Notes: generated by a model not told the origin, from the letters alone. 51,908 nt of DNA from Thermoplasmata archaeon (GCA_021822985.1 JAKAPZ010000004.1:1-51908); one strand, 5' to 3'. Shown: positions 19,207 to 30,860, counted from the stretch's first letter. Program-made: numbers and translations.

Positions 19207-21057
19207 ATGATTCTCAGTGAAAAGCAGAAGGGTGAAAAAGGGACGAAGGTTCTCATGCTGGGGAACGAAGCCATAGCAAGGGGCCTTATGGAAAATGGAA
19301 ACGGTTTCTCTGCAACGTATCCCGGTACACCCTCAAGCGAAGTTGGAAATACGCTTGAAAGGGAGGGAAGCAAAAACGGCACCTATTTCCAGTATTCAAT
19401 TAATGAAAAGGTTGCATATGAAGTAGCTTATGGTGCATCTCTCTCAGGACTCAGATCCTCTGTATTCATGAAACATGTGGGAATGAACGTTGCATCAGAC
19501 CCATTTGTCACTTCAGTTTATACCGGAATTGGAGCAGGAATGATCGTGATGGTAGCAGACGATCCTTCCATGTTCTCATCCCAGAATGAGCAGGACACCA
19601 GGAGATATGCAGATCTTGCCCATGCTCCTATGATAGAACCTTCAACACCTCAGGAATGCAAGGATTTTGTCAGATATGCATTCGAAGTTTCCGAAAAATA
19701 CTCCGTGCCTGTGTTATACAGGACATCCACAAGAGTCAGCCACATGAGGGCTTCGGTTGAGCTTGGAGAGATCCAGAATGCAATCAGAAAACATAACGAT
19801 GTGAAGGGAATGAGGGGAAACACAACCTCTCTGCCATCCAATGCAAGGAGACTGAAGAGTGAACTTCTCCACAAGATGTCCTCCCTTGGAGTTGATCCTG
19901 CATTTTCAGCCCTGAACAGAATAGAGAAATACGGAAACTCAAGAACAGGAATCATAACATCAGGTTCATCATACAACCAGGTCGTGGATGCCATATTCTC
20001 AATGGGCATCGACATGAATGTTCTGAAACTGGGATTGACCAATCCGATACCGCAGGAAATAGCGGAGAAATTCCTGAAAGAGAATGACCAGATTCTTGTT
20101 GTTGAGGAACTTGATCCCTATATTGAGACAAAGATCAGATCATACAGGGACATACTTGGAAAGGGTGCAGTCATACACGGAAAACTAGACAGGCATATGC
20201 CATGGCTCTATGAGATGACCCCTCACACTGTGAAGAATGGAATCCGCCTGATGATGGGACAGGAAGAGGAGAAGATTTCAACTCCAAAGCCCGGTTCAAG
20301 GCCGGATTTCTGTCCGGGATGCCCGCACAGATCATCCTTCTATACAATCAAGAGGGCATTGAAGCTTGCAGGTAAATCCAACACAGTTCTGGCTTCAGAT
20401 ATAGGATGTTATTCCCTCTCATATTATGAACCATATTCCACTGCAGATATAATGCTGGATATGGGGGCCTCCATATCGGTTGGAACTGGCATAAGCATTG
20501 CGACGGGAGAGAAGGTCGTTGCATTCATTGGAGATTCCACTTTCTACCACTCAGGCATAACCTCTCTGGCCAATGCGGTAAGATCAGGGGCCAACATGCT
20601 TGTTTTCATTCTGGACAACAGCACCACTGCTATGACGGGCCAGGAACCGACATTTGAGAATGATGCGGTTGTGAACGGGATGGAATTCAGGGGCATATCC
20701 CTTGAGAACATGATCAGGGCCTGTGGTGTGGAGAATCTCATAATTACCAACAGCTTTGATCAGAAGGAAATGATGAAAACAGTCACTTCCGCATTGAAGA
20801 ATGATGGCGTCACTGTCGTAGTATCAAAAGGAGAATGCGCACTCATAGACAGGAAGGAGAAGGCTGCAAGGGAGAAATACAGGGTTGATACGGAAAAATG
20901 CAGCTTATGCAGGAACTGTATAGATAACTTCCACTGCCCTGCAATCCAGCAGGACACAGAGGGCCATATATTCATTGATCCTGTTCAATGCGATGGATGC
21001 GGAATGTGTTCCGAGATTTATGTATGTCCCTTCAAGGCCATAGAGGTGGTACAGTGA
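19207..21057 (+). CDS. iorA: Indolepyruvate ferredoxin oxidoreductase subunit alpha
   Basis: FSATYPGTPSSEVG, FCPGCPHRSSFY, GDSTFYHSG, C-terminal ferredoxin Cys motifs. Confidence 0.95.
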   Translation: MILSEKQKGEKGTKVLMLGNEAIARGLMENGNGFSATYPGTPSSEVGNTLEREGSKNGTYFQYSINEKVAYEVAYGASLSGLRSSVFMKHVGMNVASDPFVTSVYTGIGAGMIVMVADDPSMFSSQNEQDTRRYADLAHAPMIEPSTPQECKDFVRYAFEVSEKYSVPVLYRTSTRVSHMRASVELGEIQNAIRKHNDVKGMRGNTTSLPSNARRLKSELLHKMSSLGVDPAFSALNRIEKYGNSRTGIITSGSSYNQVVDAIFSMGIDMNVLKLGLTNPIPQEIAEKFLKENDQILVVEELDPYIETKIRSYRDILGKGAVIHGKLDRHMPWLYEMTPHTVKNGIRLMMGQEEEKISTPKPGSRPDFCPGCPHRSSFYTIKRALKLAGKSNTVLASDIGCYSLSYYEPYSTADIMLDMGASISVGTGISIATGEKVVAFIGDSTFYHSGITSLANAVRSGANMLVFILDNSTTAMTGQEPTFENDAVVNGMEFRGISLENMIRACGVENLIITNSFDQKEMMKTVTSALKNDGVTVVVSKGECALIDRKEKAAREKYRVDTEKCSLCRNCIDNFHCPAIQQDTEGHIFIDPVQCDGCGMCSEIYVCPFKAIEVVQ

Positions 21058-21611
21058 CAGGATCATACAGGATAGCGGGAGTCGGCGGACAGGGAGTCAT
21101 CACCATGGGAAAGGCAATTTCCACAATACTCATGATGGAGGATCTTGATCCTGTAATGTCCGAGATACATGGGCTTTCCCAGAGAGGAGGAAGTGTTGTT
21201 TCTGACGTTAAATTCGGCGGAGCAAGATCACCCATACTCATGGAGGGAGACGCAGAGTTCCTGATTGGATTGAAAACATCAGAAGCAATTTCCAACATGT
21301 ACATTCTGAACAGTGAGGGCATCTGCATAGGAAACAGGATAAATCCGAACAGGGAAGAGGTTATCCTGGATATTGCGGAAGGGAAGAAGGTTTACTGGAT
21401 CGATTGCGAGTCCATTGCCGGGCCTGATGCCAGAAGCAGCGTGAACATGGTTCTTCTTGGATTTCTATGCGCTGCAGACAGCAGGATGCCCATAGATTCA
21501 GCCGTGAATTTCGTATCTTCCTCATTCAGTAGCAGTGTCTCAGAGAGGAATATTAAGCTGCTCAAAAAGGGTTACGAGGCAGGAAGGAAACTTATTTCGG
21601 ATCATAACTGA
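21054..21611 (+). CDS. iorB: Indolepyruvate ferredoxin oxidoreductase subunit beta
   Basis: YRIAGVGGQGVITMGK, SEIHGLSQRGGSV; GTG start at 21054 overlaps the iorA stop. Confidence 0.93.
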   Translation: MTGSYRIAGVGGQGVITMGKAISTILMMEDLDPVMSEIHGLSQRGGSVVSDVKFGGARSPILMEGDAEFLIGLKTSEAISNMYILNSEGICIGNRINPNREEVILDIAEGKKVYWIDCESIAGPDARSSVNMVLLGFLCAADSRMPIDSAVNFVSSSFSSSVSERNIKLLKKGYEAGRKLISDHN

Positions 21612-21664
21612 TCCGAATTCCATTTTACAAATAAAGTAATTAACATTGCGAGGATCAGATCAAT

Positions 21665-22177
21665 ATGACTGAAGTTATTGGCTCCATAGACAATGCTGGA
21701 AACCTGAAGGGCATTTATTGCCTCATTTTCACGAAAAGTGGAATACTCAAATTCGAGACAATGAGTCATAAGGAAGTAAAATTTGAAATGTACAAGGCCA
21801 GGATGATGGGTGGAGTGAGCTCATTTCCATCCGGCAGTGGATTGAACGCTTACAACATCCAGCAGGAACAGATGGAAAGCATGATACTTGAGAATTTGGG
21901 CAGGGGCCAGGATTTTGAGAATGATCTTGACAGTTATCTCGAAAAGAAGCCTGCAGAATATGAAAGCGTTTCCTATGAGAACATAATGGAAGCGGAACTT
22001 TCATCAGGAACTGCTCTCACACTGCCTCATGTTCTTTTCAAACTCAATGACGGGCATATGAAATTCCACCTCCTCCACGGGAATTTCCATGGAAGAGGCA
22101 AGATACCTGAAGATGTTTTCAAAAAATATGAAGATACTTTAAGATCCACACTTCAGGACAGGTTTGTCCTGAAATAA
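21665..22177 (+). CDS. Hypothetical protein
   Basis: 170 aa ORF, good coding character, no recognised family. Confidence 0.55.
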   Translation: MTEVIGSIDNAGNLKGIYCLIFTKSGILKFETMSHKEVKFEMYKARMMGGVSSFPSGSGLNAYNIQQEQMESMILENLGRGQDFENDLDSYLEKKPAEYESVSYENIMEAELSSGTALTLPHVLFKLNDGHMKFHLLHGNFHGRGKIPEDVFKKYEDTLRSTLQDRFVLK

Positions 22178-22238
22178 CCTGAAAAACTCTCTCCACGACC
22201 AAAACATAACATTTTATACATTTTAATGATTCCAATAT

Positions 22239-22826
22239 GTGGATAACCTTCAGGCAAAGCCATTCACGTTCGGCAGCATCGTAACTCCAAAATCATACGT
22301 CCTCTTCTTCCTCCCAATAATTGTGTGCGTGATTGCGGTTGCCATTGGAAACATAATATTCCTGGATTATGTGCATGTACTTTCAGGAGGAATATGGACT
22401 GGCATAGACCTGTTCATGGGTTTCATCATTGGCCCCGTCATAGGAAAACTGAAACCTGCAGCAAGGGCTGAAGTCATAAAGAATCTTGTGCCCTATATGC
22501 TGTTCTTCATGCCCTCCATAGCATCAGTTGCCGTGACTGCGGGTTACTACCTCGCATCATCAGAAGGAGTTTTCATCATAACCTCCCCTGCCATAATCAT
22601 AGCTGGAATACTTGTTATTTTGCTCATAATCCAGGGTTTCGGCATATTCATGCCCAATGAGGTGAGGATATTCCTTGAGCTTGGAAAGCCTGAACCTGAT
22701 GTGAATAAAATGACGAGGCTTGCAATGATGAATTTCAAGCTTTCTGGTTTGCAGGGTGCAATGCAGATCGCCCTGATCTTCATCATGGCGAACATTGCAA
22801 ACAACAACCTGTATCTGCACTTCTAA
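22239..22826 (+). CDS. Integral membrane protein (DUF2269/CopD-like)
   Basis: LDYVHVLSGGIWTGIDLFMG; about 4 TM segments; GTG start. Confidence 0.6.
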   Translation: MDNLQAKPFTFGSIVTPKSYVLFFLPIIVCVIAVAIGNIIFLDYVHVLSGGIWTGIDLFMGFIIGPVIGKLKPAARAEVIKNLVPYMLFFMPSIASVAVTAGYYLASSEGVFIITSPAIIIAGILVILLIIQGFGIFMPNEVRIFLELGKPEPDVNKMTRLAMMNFKLSGLQGAMQIALIFIMANIANNNLYLHF

Positions 22827-22845
22827 AAATTTTCACGAAAAGGAT

Positions 22846-24039
22846 TCAGATGAAATCCTTTCCGATCGTTTCCCTTGCTATGATCTGTTTCATTATTTCC
22901 CTTGATCCTTCTGCAAGCTGGAAAGATCTTATTCCCCTCAGGGCCCATTCCTCAGGGCATTCCTTTGAGTATCCGAATGCGCCATGCCACTGGAGTGAGT
23001 CATTTATGGCATCAAAAGCCCATGTTGTGGAGAGGAACTTTGCTTTTGCTACCTCCTTGCTCACCTGCATCCTTGTGTATTTTCCATGATTCTGCTCCTG
23101 ATCGTATACCCAGAGGGCCCTGTAACCCATGTCAAGGGCAGTTTCCATTCTTGCGGTGTGTTCAGCAACCTGGAACTGCAGTCCCTGGAATTTAGTCAGC
23201 GGTTTTCCGAATGCAACCCTCTGCTTCAGGTAGTCCACTCCCCTGCCTATGGATTCAAGTGCTGCGCCTGCGCTTATGACAGATATGAGTGCCCTTGCAA
23301 ACTCAAAACCTTCATGTATGATCTTGAACCCCTCATTCTCCTTTCCGATAAGATAGTCTGAAGGAATCTCCAGATCGTTTATCCTGAACGCACCCCAGCT
23401 TGAGCCTTCCCTTCCCATCTCCTCAAGATATGTCACATCAAGGTGTTTCTCCGAATAAGGCATGAAAAGAAGGGATGTGCCCCTGGTGCCTGATCTTGAC
23501 TGATCCGTCTTTGCAACTGTGACGAAACCTCCTCCATTCTCCTTTATGTCCCTGACCATGCTTATGTAACTCTTCTCTCCGCTGATCACATAACCGTTTC
23601 CTGTTTTCTTTGCCACAGTGGTCATGGATGCAACATCTGAACCGAAATTTGGTTCAGTTGATGCTATACCGATGAACTTCTTTCCCTTTGCCACATCCGG
23701 AAGGTATTCCTGCTTGAGGCTCTCCTTCCCGTATTTTGAAAGAAGGTATGACCATGCGTTGTCCACAAGGAAAAGCACAGGTATGGATACTGTGGGATCT
23801 GCTCTTCCGATCTCCTCCGCAACTATTCCTATTGATATGGGATCATAACCGGGGCCCCCGTATTTCTCCGGTACTGCCATTCCGAAAAGGCCCTGTTTGG
23901 CCATTCCCTTCATGATGGAATCAGGTATTCTTCTTGCCCTGATCATTTCCTTTATTTTGGGCTTGATCTCTCTTTCCGCAAATTCCCTGACTGCCTGCCT
24001 GAGTATGTTCTGCTCCTCCGTGAATGTATAATCGAGCAT
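22846..24039 (-). CDS. Acyl-CoA dehydrogenase
   Basis: FAEREIKP, AVPEKYGGPGYDPISIGIVAEEIGRADPT, IGIASTEPNFGSDVASM, C-terminal helical domain. Confidence 0.95.
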   Translation of the reverse strand: MLDYTFTEEQNILRQAVREFAEREIKPKIKEMIRARRIPDSIMKGMAKQGLFGMAVPEKYGGPGYDPISIGIVAEEIGRADPTVSIPVLFLVDNAWSYLLSKYGKESLKQEYLPDVAKGKKFIGIASTEPNFGSDVASMTTVAKKTGNGYVISGEKSYISMVRDIKENGGGFVTVAKTDQSRSGTRGTSLLFMPYSEKHLDVTYLEEMGREGSSWGAFRINDLEIPSDYLIGKENEGFKIIHEGFEFARALISVISAGAALESIGRGVDYLKQRVAFGKPLTKFQGLQFQVAEHTARMETALDMGYRALWVYDQEQNHGKYTRMQVSKEVAKAKFLSTTWAFDAINDSLQWHGAFGYSKECPEEWALRGIRSFQLAEGSREIMKQIIARETIGKDFI

Positions 24040-24225
24040 GAGGACTGTATTCCATAGAGTTATTTTAAACTGTAACTCTGCTGATTCTACATAATATGCA
24101 GATCCAGTTCTTCAATGATCTTCACAATTCTCTTTGGAATTTCTGTATTTTCTACTCATCCCTTACCCTAAGTTTATACGCCCTGCCCATATGCTCTATA
24201 ACATCACGTGACGAGTGTCTGCTCA

Positions 24226-24560
24226 ATAGACCATTATCCCTCAGCATGTTGATGTCGATAACCGTGAAATATGGCACAATGCCATATTTCCTTCCAAAGA
24301 TCAATGTAAGTTTCAGGGCAAGGGATGTAGAAGCATGGAAGAGAATGCTTTACAGTTTCATGGATGATACTCAATCATGGTTTGAACATTGTCACATGCG
24401 TTCCATATCGCAATGCGTGAATTCCATGATGAAGAGGAAAATGTCATTCAAGATAAGAAAAATACTGCCTCAGCTAAAAGGAACCGAGGAAATTCTAAAG
24501 ATAAACATGCAAAATCTGAGACAGTACAGTTACCTGAAACACACAAATCCGAACGCATAA
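24226..24560 (+). pseudogene. Transposase C-terminal remnant
   Basis: YFLPKINVSFRARDVEAWKRMLYSFMDDTQSWFEHCHMRSISQCVNSMMKRKMSFKIRK resembles DDE transposase C-termini; no N-terminal catalytic part. Confidence 0.6.
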
Positions 24561-24633
24561 GAGATTTCAGGGATATATCGGAAGAACAATTTTGCCCCAA
24601 AATCGCTAACCAACAAGATTTATATATAAATAA

Positions 24634-25767
24634 ATGTTACACTATATCATGCAGTTATTAGATATAAAACAAATTAAAAAACACACATTAATAGTATTTG
24701 TATTGATACTGTTGATATCCTTAGTATTCTTCTCGAGCATTAGCAGTGCGTCGAATATAACTAAGCAGTACCATTCAATTCCTTCGATATTGAATTATCA
24801 GAAAAAGGAAACTATGTTTCAATATTCTGTAAATGTAAATGGGCAAAAAAATTATGTCACAAGTTATCTCCAACCTATAAACAATTCTTATGTTGAAATA
24901 TGGACGGGAGTGTCTGAGAGCAAAAAAACACAGCCTAATAATTTAACCCCATATGTTTTTCCTATTTCTGAATTAGAGTTTGCTATTCCCACAAATAAAC
25001 AAGATTCGTTTAGAGTTCCACATAATAATGGTACTTGGAATGTTATAAGATTTGCAAAAGTGAATTCTTTGAATTTAATTGAATACAGTTCTGTTAGTGT
25101 TAGAAATGTGAAACAAGGAATAGATTATCATCTGAAGGTAGTCCTCGTAAAACATTCTGATAATTTAATGAATTATTTAGAAAAAAACAGAGCTGGTGGA
25201 GACTATTATTTTTTTGTACCACAGCTTATTCCCACACCCCGTAATTCAAATGAGCCTCGATCCCCTGTTACTTCCGTAATAACTCCCCCTCCTGGCGGAG
25301 GTGGAGGCATAGGTGGTATCGCCTATCTAAGTGAGAGAGATAATACCGCTTACAATTACCATATTTGGCATTTCGCCACAGTGTTATCAGTTAGTAGTTT
25401 CACGTTAGGAAGTTCAGGGTGGAGTTCCCAGTTAATTGCAGCAGTGGGAACGAACAATCCTTTTCATAACTGGTGGCTAAAATCAAAGTCAATCAGTACT
25501 TCAGAAAACAGTCAGCACACAGAAGTAACTGCAACAGGGCAAGCATATTTCTTTGGAATATTTCCACTAGGCCCCTTTGATTTATGGAATGCATTTCCTA
25601 CTGTTCAAGTACATATCTTTTCCAATGGAACGATGACTGCTTATATTCATGATCTTATAACCGGTATGACTGATACTGTAGTAGCTTTGCCATACGTTTG
25701 GAGTGATACAACTATATTCAATGGCCAATTTAACGGATATCAATATTCAGTACAATATATAGTGTGA
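24634..25767 (+). CDS. Secreted protein of unknown function
   Basis: Signal-like HTLIVFVLILLISLVFFSSISSASN; Pro/Gly linker PPPGGGGGIGG; AT-rich composition. Confidence 0.55.
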   Translation: MLHYIMQLLDIKQIKKHTLIVFVLILLISLVFFSSISSASNITKQYHSIPSILNYQKKETMFQYSVNVNGQKNYVTSYLQPINNSYVEIWTGVSESKKTQPNNLTPYVFPISELEFAIPTNKQDSFRVPHNNGTWNVIRFAKVNSLNLIEYSSVSVRNVKQGIDYHLKVVLVKHSDNLMNYLEKNRAGGDYYFFVPQLIPTPRNSNEPRSPVTSVITPPPGGGGGIGGIAYLSERDNTAYNYHIWHFATVLSVSSFTLGSSGWSSQLIAAVGTNNPFHNWWLKSKSISTSENSQHTEVTATGQAYFFGIFPLGPFDLWNAFPTVQVHIFSNGTMTAYIHDLITGMTDTVVALPYVWSDTTIFNGQFNGYQYSVQYIV

Positions 25768-26180
25768 AGGGAGAGAGATCTATAATGTATAAAGATAATA
25801 AAATAGGTGAAACAGGTAAAATTCAATCTGAGAAACAGACAAGATATAAGTACTACTGGTTGTTGTCAACAACCATTCTAGTGGTTACATTAATCACATC
25901 ACTATACCTTTTTCAACCATATATCAAGCAATATCCAGACAGTTACTTGACAATCTATGCGGTACTCACTGCAATATTTCTGCTCCTTCTTGTACCTGCA
26001 GTGTATGTACTTACTTTCAGAGTGATTCACACCAAATATTTGCTTGTCTATTTGGTGGCAATGCTATTTCTGATCGGTTTCTCGTTTGATATAGATGCTT
26101 TATTCTATATCCCGTGGGCTCTTGAACTTATATTTTTGTTTGTTTCAAAAAAAGATAATGAAAAGTTTTCAAAACTATAG
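25764..26180 (+). CDS. Small multi-TM protein, translationally coupled to the preceding gene
   Basis: 138 aa, about 4 TM; 4-nt overlap (25764-25767). Confidence 0.5.
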   Translation: MKGERSIMYKDNKIGETGKIQSEKQTRYKYYWLLSTTILVVTLITSLYLFQPYIKQYPDSYLTIYAVLTAIFLLLLVPAVYVLTFRVIHTKYLLVYLVAMLFLIGFSFDIDALFYIPWALELIFLFVSKKDNEKFSKL

Positions 26181-26200
26181 ATTCATAGCATTTTTTAACC

Positions 26201-26975
26201 TTAACTCCGCAACTTTTTAGGGAATATATTTGTTCCAAGTTGTTCATCCAGCTTTGCGGATGATGCAGGTATTTCCGACATGATGGATTTCTTCCCTTCC
26301 ACTATCTGGTAGACTCTGGAAAACTTCAGCAGCGCATCCTTCACCGATATTTTATTCGTGAGATCTGCCTCCCTGATCCTTACGAATATTGTATAATAAA
26401 GAAAGAGCGACAGGAACGATACGAAAAAATATCCCCTTATGGAATCTTCATCCCTCAGATATGACTTGTCATTTTCAAGCTCATTCTTCATGGCATCGAA
26501 TGCCTGCTCTATCTCCTCCCTCTGCTTGTACATCATGTATATGGATTCGGGCCCGTCCCTGATGTTTGAAAGTATGGAGATCTTTCCGAACATTTCAGAG
26601 GCCTTCCCATACTGATTCTGATTCCTCTTTCCTTCTGAAATGAGTGAGATGAAGTTGTTTGATTCTTCTGCCATGAGTGACTGATCCTGGAATACGTATA
26701 TCCTGTACCCGTCATGATTTGTGAATCCGCAGAGTATTCCCCTATCCCTGTACATGAAGCTGGATACAAGCTTCATTCCATAATCTGTGAGATCTGAATT
26801 TCTCCTGAGAGGCATGATGAACTTCATCTCCGTTGACATGATCTCTGCAAGATCATAGGATGCGAATCCCCTGTCAAGCACAAGTATCCCATGAAAACTG
26901 ATCTCATCCAGTATCTTCCTGAGAGATTTCACATCCCTCACACTACCGTCAATGGGCTTGAGGAATTTAGGAATG
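26201..26975 (-). pseudogene. IS1634-like (IS4 superfamily) transposase, 5'-truncated
   Basis: GSVRDVKSLRKILDEISFHGILVLDRGFASYDLAEIM ... YKQREEIEQAFDAMKN typical DDE C-terminal part; N-terminal residues of the ORF look non-homologous. Confidence 0.75.
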
Positions 26976-27346
26976 AATTCTTTGAGAAGAGAAAGAACAG
27001 GGAGGAGAGAAAGTTGAAAAACAGAATTAAAAAAAAAGGAAGTTGAAAGAAAATGTCTCATTTGAAGACGAAATATCTGTCCAAAATTAAGAGGCTCAGA
27101 TCAGAGAATAACTCTGTAAAATCAGGAGTTAGCACGAGACGATGATAATGAAAGTCATGAGGAAGTAGAATTTGAAAATGTTAGTTGCCTAATTATGTAA
27201 TCATATATACATTCCTATCAAGGAAAGTCTGTGTATCCCATCCTTAAGTCATGGTTTTTGCTGCTTTCCTCGAACAGATAACAACATTATAAAGAATAAC
27301 CTGAAGTGTAAATTCTCTGAAAAAAAGGAAATCTTATGATGAGAGT

Positions 27347-28282
27347 TCAAACATGATTCAGCATAGCCAGAGACGGATCCTTGCAGAGCAGTGAGACCCT
27401 GCTGTCCCTTCTCTCTGCGGTAACCTGATACCCAATCTTCTCGCCAAGTTCTGTGGTGAATGCCATTATGTCATCATGGGATGGCATGTTGTCCTCAGTG
27501 AGCCGGTCTATGGACTGCCCCACATGAACATATCCCTTGGACTCTATGAAGTGTGGATCTGCTATGGAATCCCATCTTGCGTATTCCTCAACATAGGGCA
27601 TGTTCACATCCTTCACCAGCGTGTGCCTAATGACTTTCCTTGTATCAAGAGAGGGCAGAAGTTCCATGGTCCTTGCAAAATTTTCCCACGCATTACCTAT
27701 GGATGGATTCAGCAGCCTGTTGAATATTTCCTTCGTGGGGCCCGCTGTGGTGACATAAAGCTGTGTTGGAAGAGGATCAAGCCTCTCAAGAACCATGGGA
27801 AGTGTTCCGTTTGTCACAAGGAATGTTGTGAAACCTCTCTTATGTGCTATCTCTATGAATTCTCCAAGTCTCGTATAAAGTGTGGGTTCACCCGTGAGGG
27901 ATATGGCAAGGTGCTTTGGCATGGAAGCCTCCTTCCATTTCTCGTCTGTGACCTTTGGATTGCCCCTGAACCCGGAGATGAGTTTCATATGGGCTTTTAT
28001 GCTCTCCTCAAGTATGAATTCGGGATCGTCCTCGTCTGCAATCTTCATGCTGTCAAATCCATTGAATCTCCAGCAGAAAGAACAGTTTTCCGTGCAGGAG
28101 TTCAAAGCAGGTGTCATCTGTATGCACTGGTGTGAATTTATGCCGTAAAATGTTCCCTTATAACAGGAGGGGCCCCCGGTCATCTCACTCTTTGTCCAGT
28201 GGCATACCTTAACGGCAGAGTGCTTGCCTACCAGGCCATAATGTTGTTTCCTGTAGACTTCAGCATATTTGTTTTCCATCAT
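27347..28282 (-). CDS. taw1: 4-demethylwyosine synthase (TYW1/Taw1), radical SAM
   Basis: YGLVGKHSAVKVCHWTK, CTENCSFCWRF, SLTGEPTLY. Confidence 0.95.
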   Translation of the reverse strand: MMENKYAEVYRKQHYGLVGKHSAVKVCHWTKSEMTGGPSCYKGTFYGINSHQCIQMTPALNSCTENCSFCWRFNGFDSMKIADEDDPEFILEESIKAHMKLISGFRGNPKVTDEKWKEASMPKHLAISLTGEPTLYTRLGEFIEIAHKRGFTTFLVTNGTLPMVLERLDPLPTQLYVTTAGPTKEIFNRLLNPSIGNAWENFARTMELLPSLDTRKVIRHTLVKDVNMPYVEEYARWDSIADPHFIESKGYVHVGQSIDRLTEDNMPSHDDIMAFTTELGEKIGYQVTAERRDSRVSLLCKDPSLAMLNHV

Positions 28283-28891
28283 AGGTTAAGGCAGACAATC
28301 CTTATTTAACTTTTGAGCAATTTTTTGTTGCTAAGAGCTCCAGTCAGTTCTGTGTATTCTTTCAGGGTATGAATGTACCTAAATACTTCCATCATGATCT
28401 TCATAGCCGATTTCCAATCAACGCTGAAATGTTGCACGCAGACTTGCCCATTAGAATGATGCCACTGGATGAAAGTGCGGTTTCCCAATTTCCATGAACA
28501 TTAAGTGATTTACTCTTCCAGCTTTCGCAGGGAGTACTCTGCTTCAAAATCTGCTTGTTGAGTTTCCTTCGATGTGAATTCTCACTGGCCCGAAAGTACT
28601 CTATCCTGCATGATTACTATAGGAAATTTCTACCTACATGAATGAATCGCGGATAACCACAATTCATGATGGGAAGAAGAGAATGCCCTGGCTGAGAAAT
28701 TGGTCCAACTGAACCATGATTCTCACCTGAACACCATCACCGATTTGTAATCTCTTCTCATCATGGCAGGCAAATTGGTACCAGATCAAGGGAATTTTCA
28801 ACTTGGAATAGTTAAGGATTAAAACCGATTAAATTTCATTTTTGTACCGTACAAATCTCAGGAATATATATAATATTGACATGATGCTTCC

Positions 28892-30675
28892 ATGGGCAGG
28901 GCGAAAGATATTTTCTTAAAGATCAGAAATATTGTCAACGGGAATGAAAAAAGGAAAAAGGCGATCATTGCAATGGCAATTGCAGCCGTTATAGTAATAT
29001 CCACTCTTGGTGTAATGACATTTGTTCTGGGGCCCAAACCATCTTATTACAATCCCGATATAAATCTTAATGTGAAATTCATATCTAATAACTCCGTTTC
29101 ATATAATGTGTATTCTCCGCAGGATCCATTCTTCATGACACACACACCATTCAACACATACAATATGTCAAACGTCACTGTTGACATATATGATCAATGC
29201 CTTCCTTTGAAAACCAGGGTGATCAATCCGTTAATGTTACAGGTTCAGTCACGAACAATTCCGTATATTCACAGATTTTCAACTCCACCGGTACAGGTTC
29301 CAATGGGCTGATAGTTGGAACATTCGACAATGCATTCCACAGGATAATTAATGAATACAGGGACATATACAGTTCTCCACAGGAAAAAACCATCTCGATA
29401 TCGCTGACCTTGCAGGCAGATTATCAGTTCGTATACCAGGGAAAAATGTATGTTTACACATACTACAATAATATACCATTCAACCCATGGAACAGTAGTT
29501 TCGGAAAGTCCAGATATTCTCCATACACGTTCAACTCCATGATATACTTCGATATGCAGAAACAGCCCATTGTGGCCCCTGTCAACACAACGAATGCATT
29601 GATTTACAGGGAACATCCAAACATACGGATAGGTGGAGGCGCTCCAGATTGCAACAATATTGTCAAGACTCATGTGTACCAATACTGGGGGCCCCTTCCG
29701 ATTATTATGGGGAATATACCTTTGAATTCGACAAGCAATTTGCCATTCTATTACAGTATTATTAACGGTAAATATCAGGTGTCATTCAGCAGTTCTGCTG
29801 TCACGACCTCGTCAACTCAGGAAGTGTCGTCACAGTTAAGCTCAACTAATAATGCGGCTTGGTCCGATTCTGCAGCTAATTTCATATATACTGGCTCACT
29901 TAATGGTATCCCTGCAAGTTCTTATCCCGCATATTTACAAAATGTGAGCATGATCGGATATGGGCATTTTGAATACCAGATAATTGTCACAACTACAACC
30001 TATCTATATGTTGGTGGTTCATACTGCGCATATGGAACCACAGCAACAACTGCAGTTATAAAACTGATAAATGGAAACAATGGAACATTTGATTATGAAT
30101 CAGGATATATTGTGAATCTTTTCAATGTGCCTGAAAATAATGCAAGCCAATTCATGAATTATAACTGGAAGCAGTTTTTTGATGCAGGACTATCTCAGGA
30201 TGCTTCTTATAATATACCTGCTAACAGCTATAAAGATGTGATAAATATTTCATTCCTTGCAAACAATTTCCAGACGACTGCAAGCAAGGCAGTGACATCC
30301 CTTGATAATATGGCATTGCTTTGGGCCGGGGTGTCCCTTGGACTGACAATTGCTGCCATTGCAGCAGCACCATTTACCGGCGGAACTTCCCTGCTTCTTC
30401 TTTCTTTTACCGCAGCAGGCCTCATCACATCTGGGGCAGCTTTGGGCACAGCCATAAGTGCAAATGTCATTTCATCTCAAAACCCTACCATGGAAGTTTC
30501 TACTGCGGAGAACAACATCACTACTTTAGAGTTTTCCAACCAAGTACTTCCATATGCAACCCCCAACAACATGATAGTGAATCTTTATCAGTGCGGATTG
30601 CCGGTAACACAATATATCAATGGTACTCCATACACGTATTACATCCAGTCACCATACATATATGCCTACACATGA
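28892..30675 (+). pseudogene. Secreted/membrane protein split by a frameshift (or two overlapping ORFs)
   Basis: ORF 28892..29311 (N-terminal TM) and ORF 29197..30675 in another frame; together they read as one extracellular protein with the frame change near 29190-29200. Confidence 0.5.
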
Positions 30676-30860
30676 CAGTGGACACAATTCTATAGAACGG
30701 TGTCATCTGACAAAATTATTTTTCTCCTTTTTTACACTTCGTGGTATAATTAACTTATTATATTGTTTTAATGGCAATTATCCCACAAAGAAAGTCAAGT
30801 CAATCTTAAAGTCCGTTCGCTGATTATACACATTTATTAATAACAATAGAATCAGATTTC

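Noticed and set aside
28290-28870. Possible transposase remnant (including ORF 28306..28488)
   Set aside because: No recognisable family motif by eye; treated as uncharacterised intergenic sequence.
29185-29215. Programmed -1 frameshift signal between the two secreted-protein ORFs
   Set aside because: No canonical X XXY YYZ slippery heptamer in the right frame; mutation or assembly indel is simpler.
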